From positions 389,637 to 453,636 of the forward strand of contig NZ_LCZJ02000037.1 of the NCBI RefSeq assembly GCF_001012825.1: 64,000 bases of DNA. The letters are read 5' to 3'. This document shows positions 16,985-25,778 of this stretch, in pieces. Made by a program: the position numbers and the translations under genes. The notes under the pieces were generated by a model. It made no database searches. It was not told the origin of the DNA and saw nothing but the letters and a program-made list of their open reading frames with translations. Position 1 is the stretch's first letter, and the number at the start of each line of letters is the position of its first letter. The stretch is from Paenibacillus etheri (GTDB taxonomy: Bacteria; Bacillota; Bacilli; Paenibacillales; Paenibacillaceae).

Positions 16985-18190
16985 TTATTCTTCTAAACTG
17001 CCAGCTGGTCCAAAAAATTCAAAATGAATTCTCTCGTCCGGTACCTGCCATTCCTTGAGGGCCTTATATATGGTCTTCATAAAAGGGGTCGGTCCACAGA
17101 AATAGTATTCAGAGTTCACATCTGCTATTTCTTGAAGCCAAGAAAGATCAATATAACCAGATTTATCGCACTTGTCTCCTTCAACTGGAGATTCGTAACA
17201 TACATAGGACCGTAGAGCAGGATGAGATTTCACTAAATCCGCCACCCTATCTTTCATAGCATGCAAACTTCCATTGATGGCTGCATGAATATAGGTAACC
17301 TCGCGTACTGGCTGTGCAGCAATTATTGTCTCCAGCATACTTACCATTGGGGTTAACCCCACACCCCCACTGATTAGGACCACCGGAGTGTCACTACTCT
17401 GATTCAGTACGAAATCGCCCGCAGGAGAGCCCACTTCTAATATAGAGCCTACTTGGACGAAATCATGCAGATAAGTGGATACGACGCCCGCAGGTTTATC
17501 TATCCCTTCGCTTTCCCGTTTAACAGTGATACGGTAATACGCCTGTCCCGGAGCACTGGACAAACTGTAGTGGCGAATATGGGTATATTCCTCTCCCCCT
17601 GGCTGAACACGAACCGTGATGTACTGACCCGGAGAATAAGAGGAGATGGACCCTCCGTCCTCAGGAGACAGGTAAAAGGAAGTAATAACCTCACTTTCTC
17701 TAACCTTCCGAGTGACGACAAAGTTTCTGAATCCACTCCAGCCCCCCGGAGCTTCGGCAGCTTCACGATACTTTTCTGCTTCCACACCAATAAAAGCATC
17801 TGCGATCACACCATAGGCCTTGGCCCATGCACCTATAATTTCCGGTGTTGCCGCATCGCCAAGCACTTGCCCAATCGCAGCTAACAAGGTCTCACCCACG
17901 ATCGGATAATGCTCAGGCAATACACCCAGTGCTCGATGCTTCTCTGCAATCTGCTTTACTACCGGTAAGATATTCCCTAGTTGCTCAATATTCATAGCTG
18001 CTGCAAGAACTGCATTAGCAAGCGCTGTTTGCTGTCTGCCTTGCCGCTGATTGGCATGATTAAATATATTCAATAGCTCTGGATGTTTTTCAAATAACAT
18101 GCCATAAAAGGTCGTAGTAATGGTTGTTCCATGAACCTGCAATACAGGAACTGTTGATTTTATAATAGCAATCGTTTGTTGATCTAACAT
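16985..18190 (-). CDS. hmp: Flavohaemoglobin (nitric oxide dioxygenase)
   Basis: A 401-residue three-domain enzyme that oxidises NO to nitrate with O2 and NAD(P)H. The globin domain covers residues 1-138, with the proximal His at about 85 ([18 protein letters not shown]). The FAD-binding region includes [11 protein letters not shown] and [12 protein letters not shown]. The NAD region includes [16 protein letters not shown] and [10 protein letters not shown], with FEFFGPAG at the C-terminus. All landmarks are intact. GGAGAGAGG precedes the ATG. Together with nos nearby, this gives the cell both NO production and NO detoxification. I could not find a convincing NsrR or FNR site upstream. Confidence 0.95.
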   Translation of the reverse strand: MLDQQTIAIIKSTVPVLQVHGTTITTTFYGMLFEKHPELLNIFNHANQRQGRQQTALANAVLAAAMNIEQLGNILPVVKQIAEKHRALGVLPEHYPIVGETLLAAIGQVLGDAATPEIIGAWAKAYGVIADAFIGVEAEKYREAAEAPGGWSGFRNFVVTRKVRESEVITSFYLSPEDGGSISSYSPGQYITVRVQPGGEEYTHIRHYSLSSAPGQAYYRITVKRESEGIDKPAGVVSTYLHDFVQVGSILEVGSPAGDFVLNQSSDTPVVLISGGVGLTPMVSMLETIIAAQPVREVTYIHAAINGSLHAMKDRVADLVKSHPALRSYVCYESPVEGDKCDKSGYIDLSWLQEIADVNSEYYFCGPTPFMKTIYKALKEWQVPDERIHFEFFGPAGSLEE

Positions 18191-18345
18191 ATGAACAGCC
18201 CTCTCTCCTACAATAAGATAATTCCTCTATAAAAAGCATATAGAAGCTGCAAATGAGCAAGTGTGCGCTGAATCACTTTAGAATTTAATAAAATGTGAAC
18301 AAATATAAAACGCAATGATATCCATCACATTCAGATAACTAATTT

Positions 18346-18388
18346 TAAAAAAAGCTGCCCAAGTAGCTCAATGGCTATCGGACAGCTC
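18346..18388 (-). terminator. Intrinsic terminator of the yitT-like gene
   Basis: On the minus strand AGCTGTCC pairs with GGGCAGCT across a 19-base loop region and is followed by seven T, directly after the stop codon region. Confidence 0.75.
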
Positions 18389-18396
18389 TTTAATTC

Positions 18397-19233
18397 TTAT
18401 TTTGCCAGCTTCACAAAGCCTTCTCCGAACACATCTCTTACATCGTGAATGGTGATAAAAGCCTCTTTATCAATCGACCTTACGATTTTCTTAAGCATGG
18501 TTACTTCCTGTTTGCTAATAACAATATAGAGCAGCTCTTTGGGTTCTTTCGTATAATACCCTCGGCCATAAATGACTGTGACCCCTCTATCCATGATTCC
18601 ATTCACTTGTTCAGCAATTTTGTCCTGTTCCTTGGATACAATCGTAACGGCCTTCTTAGGATTCACTCCCTCAATAATGAAGTCCATCACCTTGGTCGCT
18701 ATATAGAGCATCACAATCGTAAACATCAGACTTTGAACACCAATGATGAAATATGAAGCAAATACCACAACTAAATCGACTAGGAGAAGAGCGTAGCTAA
18801 CGTTCCAATCCAAAAATTTATGCAGGATTCTGGCGATAATGGTTGACCCTGCGGTCGTCCCACCCACGCGTATAATCATTCCGATACCCACACCAGACAA
18901 GATGCCTCCAAATATTGCATTGATGATCAACTCATCGCTGGCGATATGCCAATTCTTCGTAAGAATCAAGAATAACGAGTTAAAAAACACCGCAATAATC
19001 GTGTATACCGTCGTCGTTTTGTCCAAAAATTTATAACCCACAATCAATAACAAAGCATTAAGAATTAAGCTAACAATACCTGGTGACCACTGATACAAGT
19101 AGTATGTAATCATAGTCAGTCCCGTTACCCCGCCTTCACCGAACTCGTTCGGAATAACAAACAAGTTAACGGCCAAGGAGAACAGCAATGCTCCTACAAT
19201 GATGGAAACAATATCCGAGATACGCTTTTTCAT
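18397..19233 (-). CDS. YitT-family membrane protein (DUF161 plus DUF2179)
   Basis: A 278-residue protein with five or six N-terminal membrane segments and a cytoplasmic C-terminal domain of about 80 residues (DUF2179; RGVTVIYGRGYYTKEPKELLYIVISKQE). The membrane half contains the family pattern NEFGEGGVTGLTMITYYLYQ and GVGIGMIIRVGGTTAGSTIIARI. YitT proteins are widespread in Firmicutes (YvjA, YqfU, YpjC relatives); a transport function is assumed but not established. GAAGGGG lies before the ATG. It follows vanZ by 45 bases on the same strand and may be the last gene of that transcript. Confidence 0.85.
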   Translation of the reverse strand: MKKRISDIVSIIVGALLFSLAVNLFVIPNEFGEGGVTGLTMITYYLYQWSPGIVSLILNALLLIVGYKFLDKTTTVYTIIAVFFNSLFLILTKNWHIASDELIINAIFGGILSGVGIGMIIRVGGTTAGSTIIARILHKFLDWNVSYALLLVDLVVVFASYFIIGVQSLMFTIVMLYIATKVMDFIIEGVNPKKAVTIVSKEQDKIAEQVNGIMDRGVTVIYGRGYYTKEPKELLYIVISKQEVTMLKKIVRSIDKEAFITIHDVRDVFGEGFVKLAK

Positions 19234-19278
19234 ACCATGCCCCTTCTATCCTCTGTCTATATCTACCATCCACAAATA

Positions 19279-19800
19279 CTAACACCGCTTCGATATAGTT
19301 GTAAACAATCCAGAAGAAACCAGCAGACTATACATGGCGTAACCGAATACCCCACCGCAAGTGTTTAAGATCAGATCATCCACGTCAAAGGTGCCGATAT
19401 ACAATACTAATTGTGTAACTTCAAAGCTCAGACTCAGTGCAAAAGAGAGTATGAAGACCTTTTGGAATAACCTTACTTTTTGCGGCAACAGCATAGGAAC
19501 AAAGGCTCCAAACGGAATAAATGCCAGAAGATTGCCCACTAAATTAAGTGATGAAAAAGGATCTGAAAGTGACAGATGCTTTATCTCTTGCGAGATCTCT
19601 TTAAAGGGTACATAGTTGCCCTGTCGTTTAAAAATTCTTTCGGGATGCTCGAGCATACGTTCCGCTTGTTCCCAAAGTGATTGCAAGCTAAAAGGTGCGC
19701 CTTTAAATACAATAATTCGGATCAAGAAATACATATAGACGATGAATACAGCTGCCAGCAATAATTTCATAATAGAGTTGCTCTTAGGCTCTGTACTCAT
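19279..19800 (-). CDS. vanZ: VanZ-family membrane protein
   Basis: A 173-residue protein with four or five membrane segments. VanZ signatures are visible: NYVPFKEI after the first loop, NLVGNLLAFIPFGAFVPMLL and the characteristic SLSFEVTQLVLYIGTFDVDDLILNTCGGVFGY. In enterococcal vancomycin operons VanZ raises teicoplanin resistance; in soil Bacilli VanZ-like proteins are common without the core operon. The ATG overlaps the stop of vanY (ATGA), showing translational coupling. Resistance itself cannot be inferred because vanH, vanA and vanX are not in the window. Confidence 0.85.
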   Translation of the reverse strand: MSTEPKSNSIMKLLLAAVFIVYMYFLIRIIVFKGAPFSLQSLWEQAERMLEHPERIFKRQGNYVPFKEISQEIKHLSLSDPFSSLNLVGNLLAFIPFGAFVPMLLPQKVRLFQKVFILSFALSLSFEVTQLVLYIGTFDVDDLILNTCGGVFGYAMYSLLVSSGLFTTISKRC

Positions 19801-20654
19801 CGAAATGTAGTGACAATTACGCCATCCATATTATCGCCCGACATTTTATATTGCCCTTCCTTTGGAATCTTAATACTTGTATATCCTGATACTGGATAAT
19901 AGCTTACTGTATATGTTTTACCGTCTACAACCGTTGAAATTTCACTATTCTCCTTCAAAAGATCTAAATATTGTTCCAGCACGATCCCCTTCTCATGAAT
20001 GATCGCACTGTGCGGCAAGCCGACATAACGGAAATGCCAAGGTTCATATTTAATCCCCGTAATCTCAGTTTTGTCTTTCGGATAGCGTAGAATAAAGCCG
20101 TATTTCCAAGAATTCTTTTCCAGCCATTTGCCTTCAGGTGCTTTGCTCATTTCCGATTGAGAAGATCCGATGTCCAAAGATAATCCTAAATTATGTTCGC
20201 TATATTGTGCCGGCAGAGCATAGTCTGAACCTTTTTCCTCATATAATCGCTCTTGCTCCTCAAAGTCCCTGTACCCACTGCTAATTAAAAAATGATTCAC
20301 GCCATCCTTCTCAGCAGCCTTGATCATCTTATTGAATTTATGTGCTACACTTTCAGATAACCGAATAGAGGTATCTAGTAGTCCATAGCCCTGAACGAGA
20401 TCCTTCTGATCAGATAAGGTCACAATATCAGTCTTCACACTGTCCTCATGTACCGGATATTGTTTGTTCACCAGCAATAAATCCCCTTGATATACCTGAT
20501 CTTGCGTAACCACATTTAAACTATCGCTATCTCTAATCGATCCCTTCTGGATCTTATCATTCTTATCAGCTAGATTACCCGTTTCTGGCAAATAACGAGC
20601 TGCTGCGTAACCAAGAAATAACACAACGATCACCAAAAAGCCCCACTTTTTCAT
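19797..20654 (-). CDS. vanY: VanY-like D-alanyl-D-alanine carboxypeptidase
   Basis: A 285-residue exported metallopeptidase with an N-terminal membrane anchor (residues 4-20). The zinc site of the D-Ala-D-Ala carboxypeptidase family is visible: SGYRDFEEQ (Arg in the substrate pocket), SEHNLGLSLDIG (zinc His and Asp) and EPWHFRYVG (catalytic Glu and zinc His). It would trim the terminal D-Ala from peptidoglycan stem peptides. A C-terminal segment of about 50 residues (ISTVVDGKTYTVSYYPVSGY) goes beyond the minimal domain. TAGGAGGAC precedes the ATG. It is coupled to vanZ and lies downstream of a VanR-like regulator. Confidence 0.88.
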   Translation of the reverse strand: MKKWGFLVIVVLFLGYAAARYLPETGNLADKNDKIQKGSIRDSDSLNVVTQDQVYQGDLLLVNKQYPVHEDSVKTDIVTLSDQKDLVQGYGLLDTSIRLSESVAHKFNKMIKAAEKDGVNHFLISSGYRDFEEQERLYEEKGSDYALPAQYSEHNLGLSLDIGSSQSEMSKAPEGKWLEKNSWKYGFILRYPKDKTEITGIKYEPWHFRYVGLPHSAIIHEKGIVLEQYLDLLKENSEISTVVDGKTYTVSYYPVSGYTSIKIPKEGQYKMSGDNMDGVIVTTFR

Positions 20655-20772
20655 CCGTAATGTCCTCCTATTTCCTTAAGGCGTTTTTATGCTTGATAGG
20701 AATAGAATAACGAAGACACTTTAAAGAAAAAGCAGGACAATTATAAAGTTTTTCTTAAATAGCTCAGTGACC

Positions 20773-21468
20773 TTACCCAGTAAAGGTGTATCCTACGCCC
20801 CAGATCGTCTTAATAAATTTGTTCTTATTGATGTCTTCACCGAGCTTTTTGCGCAAGGTACGGATATGCACCATAACCGTGTTGCCACTCTCATAATAAG
20901 CTTCGCCCCACACCTGTTGGAAAATACTCTCTGCGCTAAATACCTGCTTGGGATGACTAGCCAATAAATGCAAAATATCAAACTCTTTCGGAGTTAAGTC
21001 TATCCTCTCACCGTAAAGAGTAACGGTATGCTCATCTGGCGTAATCGTCAGCCCGCCTACTTCAAGGACCGACTTAAGAATGGCTGCGGGCTGACTGAAT
21101 TGTATAGAGCGCCGAAGTTGAGAATTAACGCGGGCGACTAACTCCATTGGATTGAACGGTTTGGTCATATAATCATCTGCGCCCATGACAAGTCCCGTAA
21201 TCTTATCGAGATCAGAAGTCTTCGCACTTAAAAAAATAATCGGCAGATGATACTGCTCCCGAATGTGACGGGTTACCTCATAGCCATCCAGACCTGGCAT
21301 CATAATATCCAGAATTGCCAAATCTACCGTTTGAGACTCAATGGCTTGTACCGCTGCCCGCCCATCGGATACTTTAATGATATGATACCCCTCTTTTTGC
21401 AAATGTAAGGCCACCAAATCCGCAATCTCTGCCTCATCATCCGCAATTAAAATCGTAATGCGCTTCAT
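20773..21468 (-). CDS. vanR: VanR-like OmpR-family response regulator (no adjacent kinase)
   Basis: A 231-residue two-domain regulator. The receiver domain has the acidic pair ADDEAEIADL, the phospho-acceptor Asp in LAILDIMMPGLDG, and KPFNPMEL with the conserved Lys. The linker pattern DKITGLVMGADDYMTKPF and ELVARVNSQLRR is very like VanR of glycopeptide-resistance systems. The C-terminal winged helix reads LTPKEFDILHLLASHPKQVFS and NTVMVHIRTLRKKLGED. A vanS kinase would normally follow; the next gene is instead vanY after 118 bases. The kinase must be elsewhere, or the regulator responds to another one. AGGGGTGA precedes the ATG. Confidence 0.8.
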   Translation of the reverse strand: MKRITILIADDEAEIADLVALHLQKEGYHIIKVSDGRAAVQAIESQTVDLAILDIMMPGLDGYEVTRHIREQYHLPIIFLSAKTSDLDKITGLVMGADDYMTKPFNPMELVARVNSQLRRSIQFSQPAAILKSVLEVGGLTITPDEHTVTLYGERIDLTPKEFDILHLLASHPKQVFSAESIFQQVWGEAYYESGNTVMVHIRTLRKKLGEDINKNKFIKTIWGVGYTFTG

Positions 21469-21525
21469 CTATATTTCACCCCTGTAGGTTTGTGCTGTAT
21501 GATCTTCATCCATTATACCCTAAAC

Positions 21526-21553
21526 TTAAAAACCACCCTATGAACAAGGTGGC
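21526..21553 (-). terminator. Intrinsic terminator of the siderophore ABC operon
   Basis: On the minus strand GCCACC pairs with GGGTGG(T) across a short loop and is followed by TTTTT. It lies about 45 bases after the ATPase stop codon. Confidence 0.75.
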
Positions 21554-21594
21554 TTCTCGATTACATTTGTGATTAATAATATACGGAAATACCA

Positions 21595-22407
21595 TCACTT
21601 AGAAGATGATGTCTTAATTAGCTTTCGGCCTTTACCAAAAGGAATGCACAGCGGTGTTCCGAAGATCGGATCAGCGGTTACTTGGCATTCCATACCAAAT
21701 ACATCGTGAATCAATTGCTCGTTAACGATGTTCTCAGGCTCACCTTGCGCATAGATCCGTCCTTCTTTAACCGCAACGATGTGATGTGCATATCTACAAG
21801 CCAGATTAATATCATGAAGCACCATTACAATGGTGCGATTCTCCTGCTCATTAAGATCAAATAAAAGATCCAGAATATCGACCTGATGGGTCATATCAAG
21901 ATAAGTCGTAGGCTCATCCAGTAGAATCGTCGAGGTATTCTGAGCGAGTGTCATTGCAATCCAAGCTCGTTGTCTTTGTCCTCCCGAGAGGGAGTCTATT
22001 GAACGACCTGATAGCTCATTCATATGAGTCACTTCAAGGGCTTTCTTCACCATAATCTCATCTTCACGAGACCATTGCTGAAGGAAGCTTTGATACGGAT
22101 AACGGCCTTGCTTAACAAGCTGTTGGACAGTCAAGCCTTCAGGTGCAATGGGTCCTTGCGGCAGGATAGCGAGGCGTCGCGCAACCTCCTTAGCTGGAAG
22201 CTTGGCAATATCACTGCCATCTAGGATAATACTGCCTTCTTGAGGCTTCAATAAACGGACAAGAGAACGCAGTAAGGTTGACTTACCACAGCCGTTGCTT
22301 CCGATGAATACAGTGATTTTCCCTTTAGGAATAAGCACATCTAGATTAGAGAACACTGGCTTTTTTCCATAGGATAACGTAAGATTGTTCGCTTGGATAA
22401 CGGACAT
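21595..22407 (-). CDS. ABC transporter ATPase for iron-siderophore uptake
   Basis: About 270 residues. Walker A is GSNGCGKST, the signature is LSGGQRQRAWIAM, Walker B is TILLDEPTTYLDM and the switch His is VMVLHDINLACRYAHH. The pattern matches the FecE/FhuC/YusV class that energises siderophore permeases. The longer frame starts with GTG at 22416, but GGGAG is properly spaced only for the ATG at 22407. It is the third gene of a permease-permease-ATPase operon; a binding protein is encoded divergently. Confidence 0.92.
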   Translation of the reverse strand: MSVIQANNLTLSYGKKPVFSNLDVLIPKGKITVFIGSNGCGKSTLLRSLVRLLKPQEGSIILDGSDIAKLPAKEVARRLAILPQGPIAPEGLTVQQLVKQGRYPYQSFLQQWSREDEIMVKKALEVTHMNELSGRSIDSLSGGQRQRAWIAMTLAQNTSTILLDEPTTYLDMTHQVDILDLLFDLNEQENRTIVMVLHDINLACRYAHHIVAVKEGRIYAQGEPENIVNEQLIHDVFGMECQVTADPIFGTPLCIPFGKGRKLIKTSSSK

Positions 22408-22421
22408 GTGAGTCACTCCCT

Positions 22422-23465
22422 TTATGAACTGCGATGACGGTACAATAAGTAGATGAAGAAAGGCGCTCCAATAGCAGCGGTGAATACGCCTGCCGGGATA
22501 TCCAGAGGGATAAACGCAATTCTGGCGACAAGATCAGATAGCAGTAAGACAAGTGAGCCGATAAGAGCTGAGACTGGAATAACGCCGCCATAGGCAGGCC
22601 CAACTAGCTTTCGAGCAATATGCGGAGCCATCAGACCAATAAAATTGATTGCACCACCAATAGCAACCGCTACCCCTGCAAGGGCAACGCTGATCACAAG
22701 CAGAATCGTTCTTTTGACTTGGACCGAACTGCCAACACTCGTAGCTACCTCATCCCCTAGCTCTTGCACATTTAGGTGCCTAGCATAAATCAATGCAGCA
22801 GGAATCAGAATAACCATCCATGGCAGCATCGTTAGTACATCTCGGTCCCAAGATACACCATATATACTTCCCGTCATGAAAGTGAATGCTTTGACCGCTA
22901 CAGCTGTCGGCGTAAACGATGATGAGAGAATCAACATATATATAACTGCTGTAATCGCCGTAGACATTCCGATCCCAATCAGCACCAGCCGAAGTGGAGT
23001 AATCCCCCGTCGATATGCGAATAGATAGATCAGGAGTGCTGCCGCAAAAGCCCCGGCAATCGAACTAATAGGCATGAAACGGATACTTACGTGAGAGAAA
23101 TAAAGAATGAAAATCACGGTACCAAGCGATGCACCACCCGAAATCCCTATAATATCAGGTGAAGTAAGTGGATTGCGAACAATCCCCTGCAGCAATGCTC
23201 CAGAAATTGACAGTGCCGCGCCGACCATAACCGCAACGACAACACGAGGCATTCTTAAGGAGAAAATGATCATCGCATCGGCTGGATCGCCTACACCGAA
23301 AAGCGTTCGAATAACGGCAATCGGACTAATAAAAGTACTTCCAAGCCCTACACAAATGATCATCGTAATTACATTAGCGGCTAGCAGCAATAAAATCATG
23401 ATTAACGTTCTACGACTAATTTGAAAGGAGTGATTACGACCTCTAAGGGTCATCCATTTATCCAT
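22422..23465 (-). CDS. FecCD-type iron-siderophore permease, second subunit
   Basis: About 347 residues with nine or ten membrane segments. FecCD signatures: LRMPRVVVAVMVGAALSISGALLQGIVRNPLTSPDIIGISGGASLGTV-type region near residues 75-125, GEDVA-like segment GDEVATSVGSS, and GGAINFIGLMAPHIARKLVG near the C-terminal third. The start is ATG 23465: the stop of the preceding permease is separated by one base, and AGGGG in its last codons serves as ribosome binding site. It forms a heterodimer with the other permease, through which the ferric siderophore passes. The 14-base gap to the ATPase gene shows operon organisation. Confidence 0.92.
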   Translation of the reverse strand: MDKWMTLRGRNHSFQISRRTLIMILLLLAANVITMIICVGLGSTFISPIAVIRTLFGVGDPADAMIIFSLRMPRVVVAVMVGAALSISGALLQGIVRNPLTSPDIIGISGGASLGTVIFILYFSHVSIRFMPISSIAGAFAAALLIYLFAYRRGITPLRLVLIGIGMSTAITAVIYMLILSSSFTPTAVAVKAFTFMTGSIYGVSWDRDVLTMLPWMVILIPAALIYARHLNVQELGDEVATSVGSSVQVKRTILLVISVALAGVAVAIGGAINFIGLMAPHIARKLVGPAYGGVIPVSALIGSLVLLLSDLVARIAFIPLDIPAGVFTAAIGAPFFIYLLYRHRSS

Positions 23466-23466
23466 A

Positions 23467-24471
23467 TTAGGCATCCCCTCTTCTGGCAATATATACGAAG
23501 AAAGGAACCCCGAGAATAGCAGTCATAACGCCGACAGGTATTTCCTTCGGAAATGCAATGTACCGTGATCCAATATCTGCGCCAAGCAGTAAAATACCAC
23601 CGAGTATAGCGCAGTAGGGAATAACCCAACGATAATCCAGACCTACCAAGTAACGTGTAATATGTGGAATTACAATACCTATAAAAGCAATAGGACCTGC
23701 AATCGATACAGAACCCCCTGCAAGCAAGACAATGATAACCCCAACTGCTAGCTTAATGAATATCGTCTTCTGTCCGAGCCCTGTAGCAACATCTTCTCCC
23801 AGCGTAAGCAGGTTCATATGTCTAGCAATCACGAAGGCACCTAACAGCGCTAAACCCATATAAGGTGCAGCGGTAGTGAATATTCCCATATCCCGCCCCG
23901 CAACAGAACCTACGAACCAATATAAGACCTGATCGAAGGTCTGCCCACCGGTTAATAAGCAGCCAAGAGATAAAGAGGAGAAAAAAGCAGTCATCGCAGC
24001 ACCCGCAAGTGTAACCTTAAGGGGAGTCAATCCATCGCTTCCGATAGAGCCGAGGATGTATACAATAGCGGCTGTAACTGCCGCGCCTATGAAAGCTAGT
24101 GTTGCAAAGGTGGTTAGACCACTGGCTCCGAAAAAAGCAGAGCCCGCAACAATGAAGAAGGCTGCTCCGGCATTAATACCGAAGAGACTCGGTGAAGCTA
24201 GAGGGTTACGTGTGATGCCTTGCATCAAGGCGCCTGCAACAGCGAGACTCGCTCCAGCTATCGCAGCTATGAAAGCACGCGGTACTCTGGCAGTCTGTAT
24301 AATCAAATGCTCTTGTGAACCATTGTAATCCGTGTAGGACTGGACAATCGTATGCCAACTAATATTGGTCACGCCAAAAGCGATACTGCATACCATCCCG
24401 GCAACTAATAACACCAGACCTATCAATAATCCAACAATCTTCTGCGAGCGCGTGGTAAGTAGAGTGCTCAT
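23467..24471 (-). CDS. FecCD-type iron-siderophore permease, first subunit
   Basis: A 334-residue protein with about nine membrane segments. The same FecCD landmarks occur as in the partner permease: ARVPRAFIAAIAGASLAVAG, MQGITRNPLASPSLFGINAGA, LGEDVATGLG and GPIAFIGIVIPHITRYLVG. The first gene of the operon; GAAAGAGG precedes the ATG at 24471. A Fur box at 24569-24583 lies about 100 bases upstream, so iron repression is expected. The ferric siderophore specificity cannot be told from sequence alone. Confidence 0.92.
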   Translation of the reverse strand: MSTLLTTRSQKIVGLLIGLVLLVAGMVCSIAFGVTNISWHTIVQSYTDYNGSQEHLIIQTARVPRAFIAAIAGASLAVAGALMQGITRNPLASPSLFGINAGAAFFIVAGSAFFGASGLTTFATLAFIGAAVTAAIVYILGSIGSDGLTPLKVTLAGAAMTAFFSSLSLGCLLTGGQTFDQVLYWFVGSVAGRDMGIFTTAAPYMGLALLGAFVIARHMNLLTLGEDVATGLGQKTIFIKLAVGVIIVLLAGGSVSIAGPIAFIGIVIPHITRYLVGLDYRWVIPYCAILGGILLLGADIGSRYIAFPKEIPVGVMTAILGVPFFVYIARRGDA

Positions 24472-24568
24472 AGTTTCCTCTTTCCTATTATCCGATGATT
24501 AATATGCATGTAAACCATTCAAGTTACTAAGATATTTTAGGTCATGAGGTAAAGGCTGTCAATGAATC

Positions 24569-24649
24569 TGATAATCATTCTCATAAAATCGTTGACTTTA
24601 AGATTTTAAGTTGTTATAGTTTTTCCAGCATCAGTGAGAATCATTTTCA
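24569..24649. promoter_or_regulatory. Two Fur boxes and a sigma-A promoter between divergent siderophore genes
   Basis: TGATAATCATTCTCA (24569-24583) differs from the Bacillus Fur 7-1-7 consensus at one position. TGAGAATCATTTTCA (24635-24649) differs at two. Between them lies a promoter for the binding protein: TTGACT 24592-24597, a 17-base spacer, TATAGT 24615-24620. The second box covers the early transcribed region; the first is placed to control the divergent permease operon. Confidence 0.85.
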
Positions 24650-24669
24650 TATATATAGGGGGTTAATAG

Positions 24670-25665
24670 ATGTTTTCCGTTATAAAAAAACAAAGATTTA
24701 CTTTAACTGTATCCGCTGCTTTACTCGCCTTGACTGTCATTGTATCAGGTTGTGGTCAAGCAGGATCCAATAATAGTAATGCAGCAAGTCCAGCTGAATC
24801 TAATGCAGCAAATTCGGGAGCAGAACATAAAGTAACCCACTCTATGGGAGAAACTACAATTACAGGAACACCAAAGCGTGTAGTCGTACTAACAAATGAA
24901 GGAACAGAAGCTTTGTTGGCCCTTGGCGTGAAACCAGTAGGAGCTGTTAAATCGTGGACAGGAGATCCATGGTATGAACACATCGCAGCTGATATGGAAG
25001 GTGTAACTGTCGTTGGTGAAGAAAGCCAGCCAAACCTAGAACTCATTGCCAGTCTTAAGCCTGATCTAATCATCGGAAATAAATTGCGTCAGGAAAAAGT
25101 ATACGACCAGCTAAAAGCCATTGCACCAACCGTATTCTCCGAAACGCTTCGTGGCGCATGGCAAACAAACTTCTTGCTCTATGCTGATGCTTTAGGCAAA
25201 ACAACCGAAGGCGAGAAATTAATAGCCGACTATGATAACCGAACTGCAGATTTCAAAGCAAAAGCAGGCGATAAGCTGAATCAGAAAGTATCTGTCGTTC
25301 GTTTCATGGCAGGAAAGACACGCATTTATCTCGATGATACCTTCACAGGGATCGCCTTCTCCAAGCTAGGGATCACTCGTCCTGACAATCAGAAGTATAC
25401 CGATACATTCGTTGAAGAAATTACTAAAGAGCGTCTTCCAGAAGTAGATGCAGACATGTTGTTCTACTTCACTTACGACACTGGTGACGGCAAAGGGACC
25501 GAGATGGAGCAAGAAATGCTGAAGGATCCACTCTGGCAAAGTCTTAATGTTGTTAAGAACAATAAAGCCATCAGAGTAAGCGATGCAATCTGGAATACAT
25601 CTGGCGGCGTCATCGCAGCTAACCTTATGCTTGATGAGCTTTACAAGATTTATGATATAAAATAA
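24670..25665 (+). CDS. Iron-siderophore ABC transporter substrate-binding lipoprotein
   Basis: A 331-residue lipoprotein. The lipobox is VSGCG with the lipidated Cys at about residue 28, followed by an Asn/Ser/Ala-rich tether. The mature part is a class III periplasmic-binding-type fold: TPKRVVVLTNEGTEALLALGVKPVG, LELIASLKPDLIIGNK and VSDAIWNTSGGVIAANLMLDELYK. This is the FecB/YfmC/YfiY type. It delivers ferric siderophore to the divergently encoded FecCD permease pair. It is under the Fur-boxed promoter and ends at a strong terminator. Confidence 0.92.
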   Translation: MFSVIKKQRFTLTVSAALLALTVIVSGCGQAGSNNSNAASPAESNAANSGAEHKVTHSMGETTITGTPKRVVVLTNEGTEALLALGVKPVGAVKSWTGDPWYEHIAADMEGVTVVGEESQPNLELIASLKPDLIIGNKLRQEKVYDQLKAIAPTVFSETLRGAWQTNFLLYADALGKTTEGEKLIADYDNRTADFKAKAGDKLNQKVSVVRFMAGKTRIYLDDTFTGIAFSKLGITRPDNQKYTDTFVEEITKERLPEVDADMLFYFTYDTGDGKGTEMEQEMLKDPLWQSLNVVKNNKAIRVSDAIWNTSGGVIAANLMLDELYKIYDIK

Positions 25666-25673
25666 ACAGCACG

Positions 25674-25716
25674 AAAAGAGATGGTACTGGAAATTTCCTG
25701 TACCATCTCTTTTTTA
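25674..25716 (+). terminator. Intrinsic terminator of the binding-protein gene
   Basis: AAAAGAGATGGTAC pairs with GTACCATCTCTTTT across a 12-base loop, with a run of six T. Confidence 0.92.
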
Positions 25717-25778
25717 TGGTTAAAAATAACCAACAAACTTCCTCTACTACAGCAATATATCTAAATTAAAGAGGGGTA

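Noticed and set aside
18191-18396. An FNR or NsrR operator upstream of hmp
   Set aside because: TGTGA and TCACA occur but are more than 20 bases apart, and no long palindrome of the NsrR type is present.
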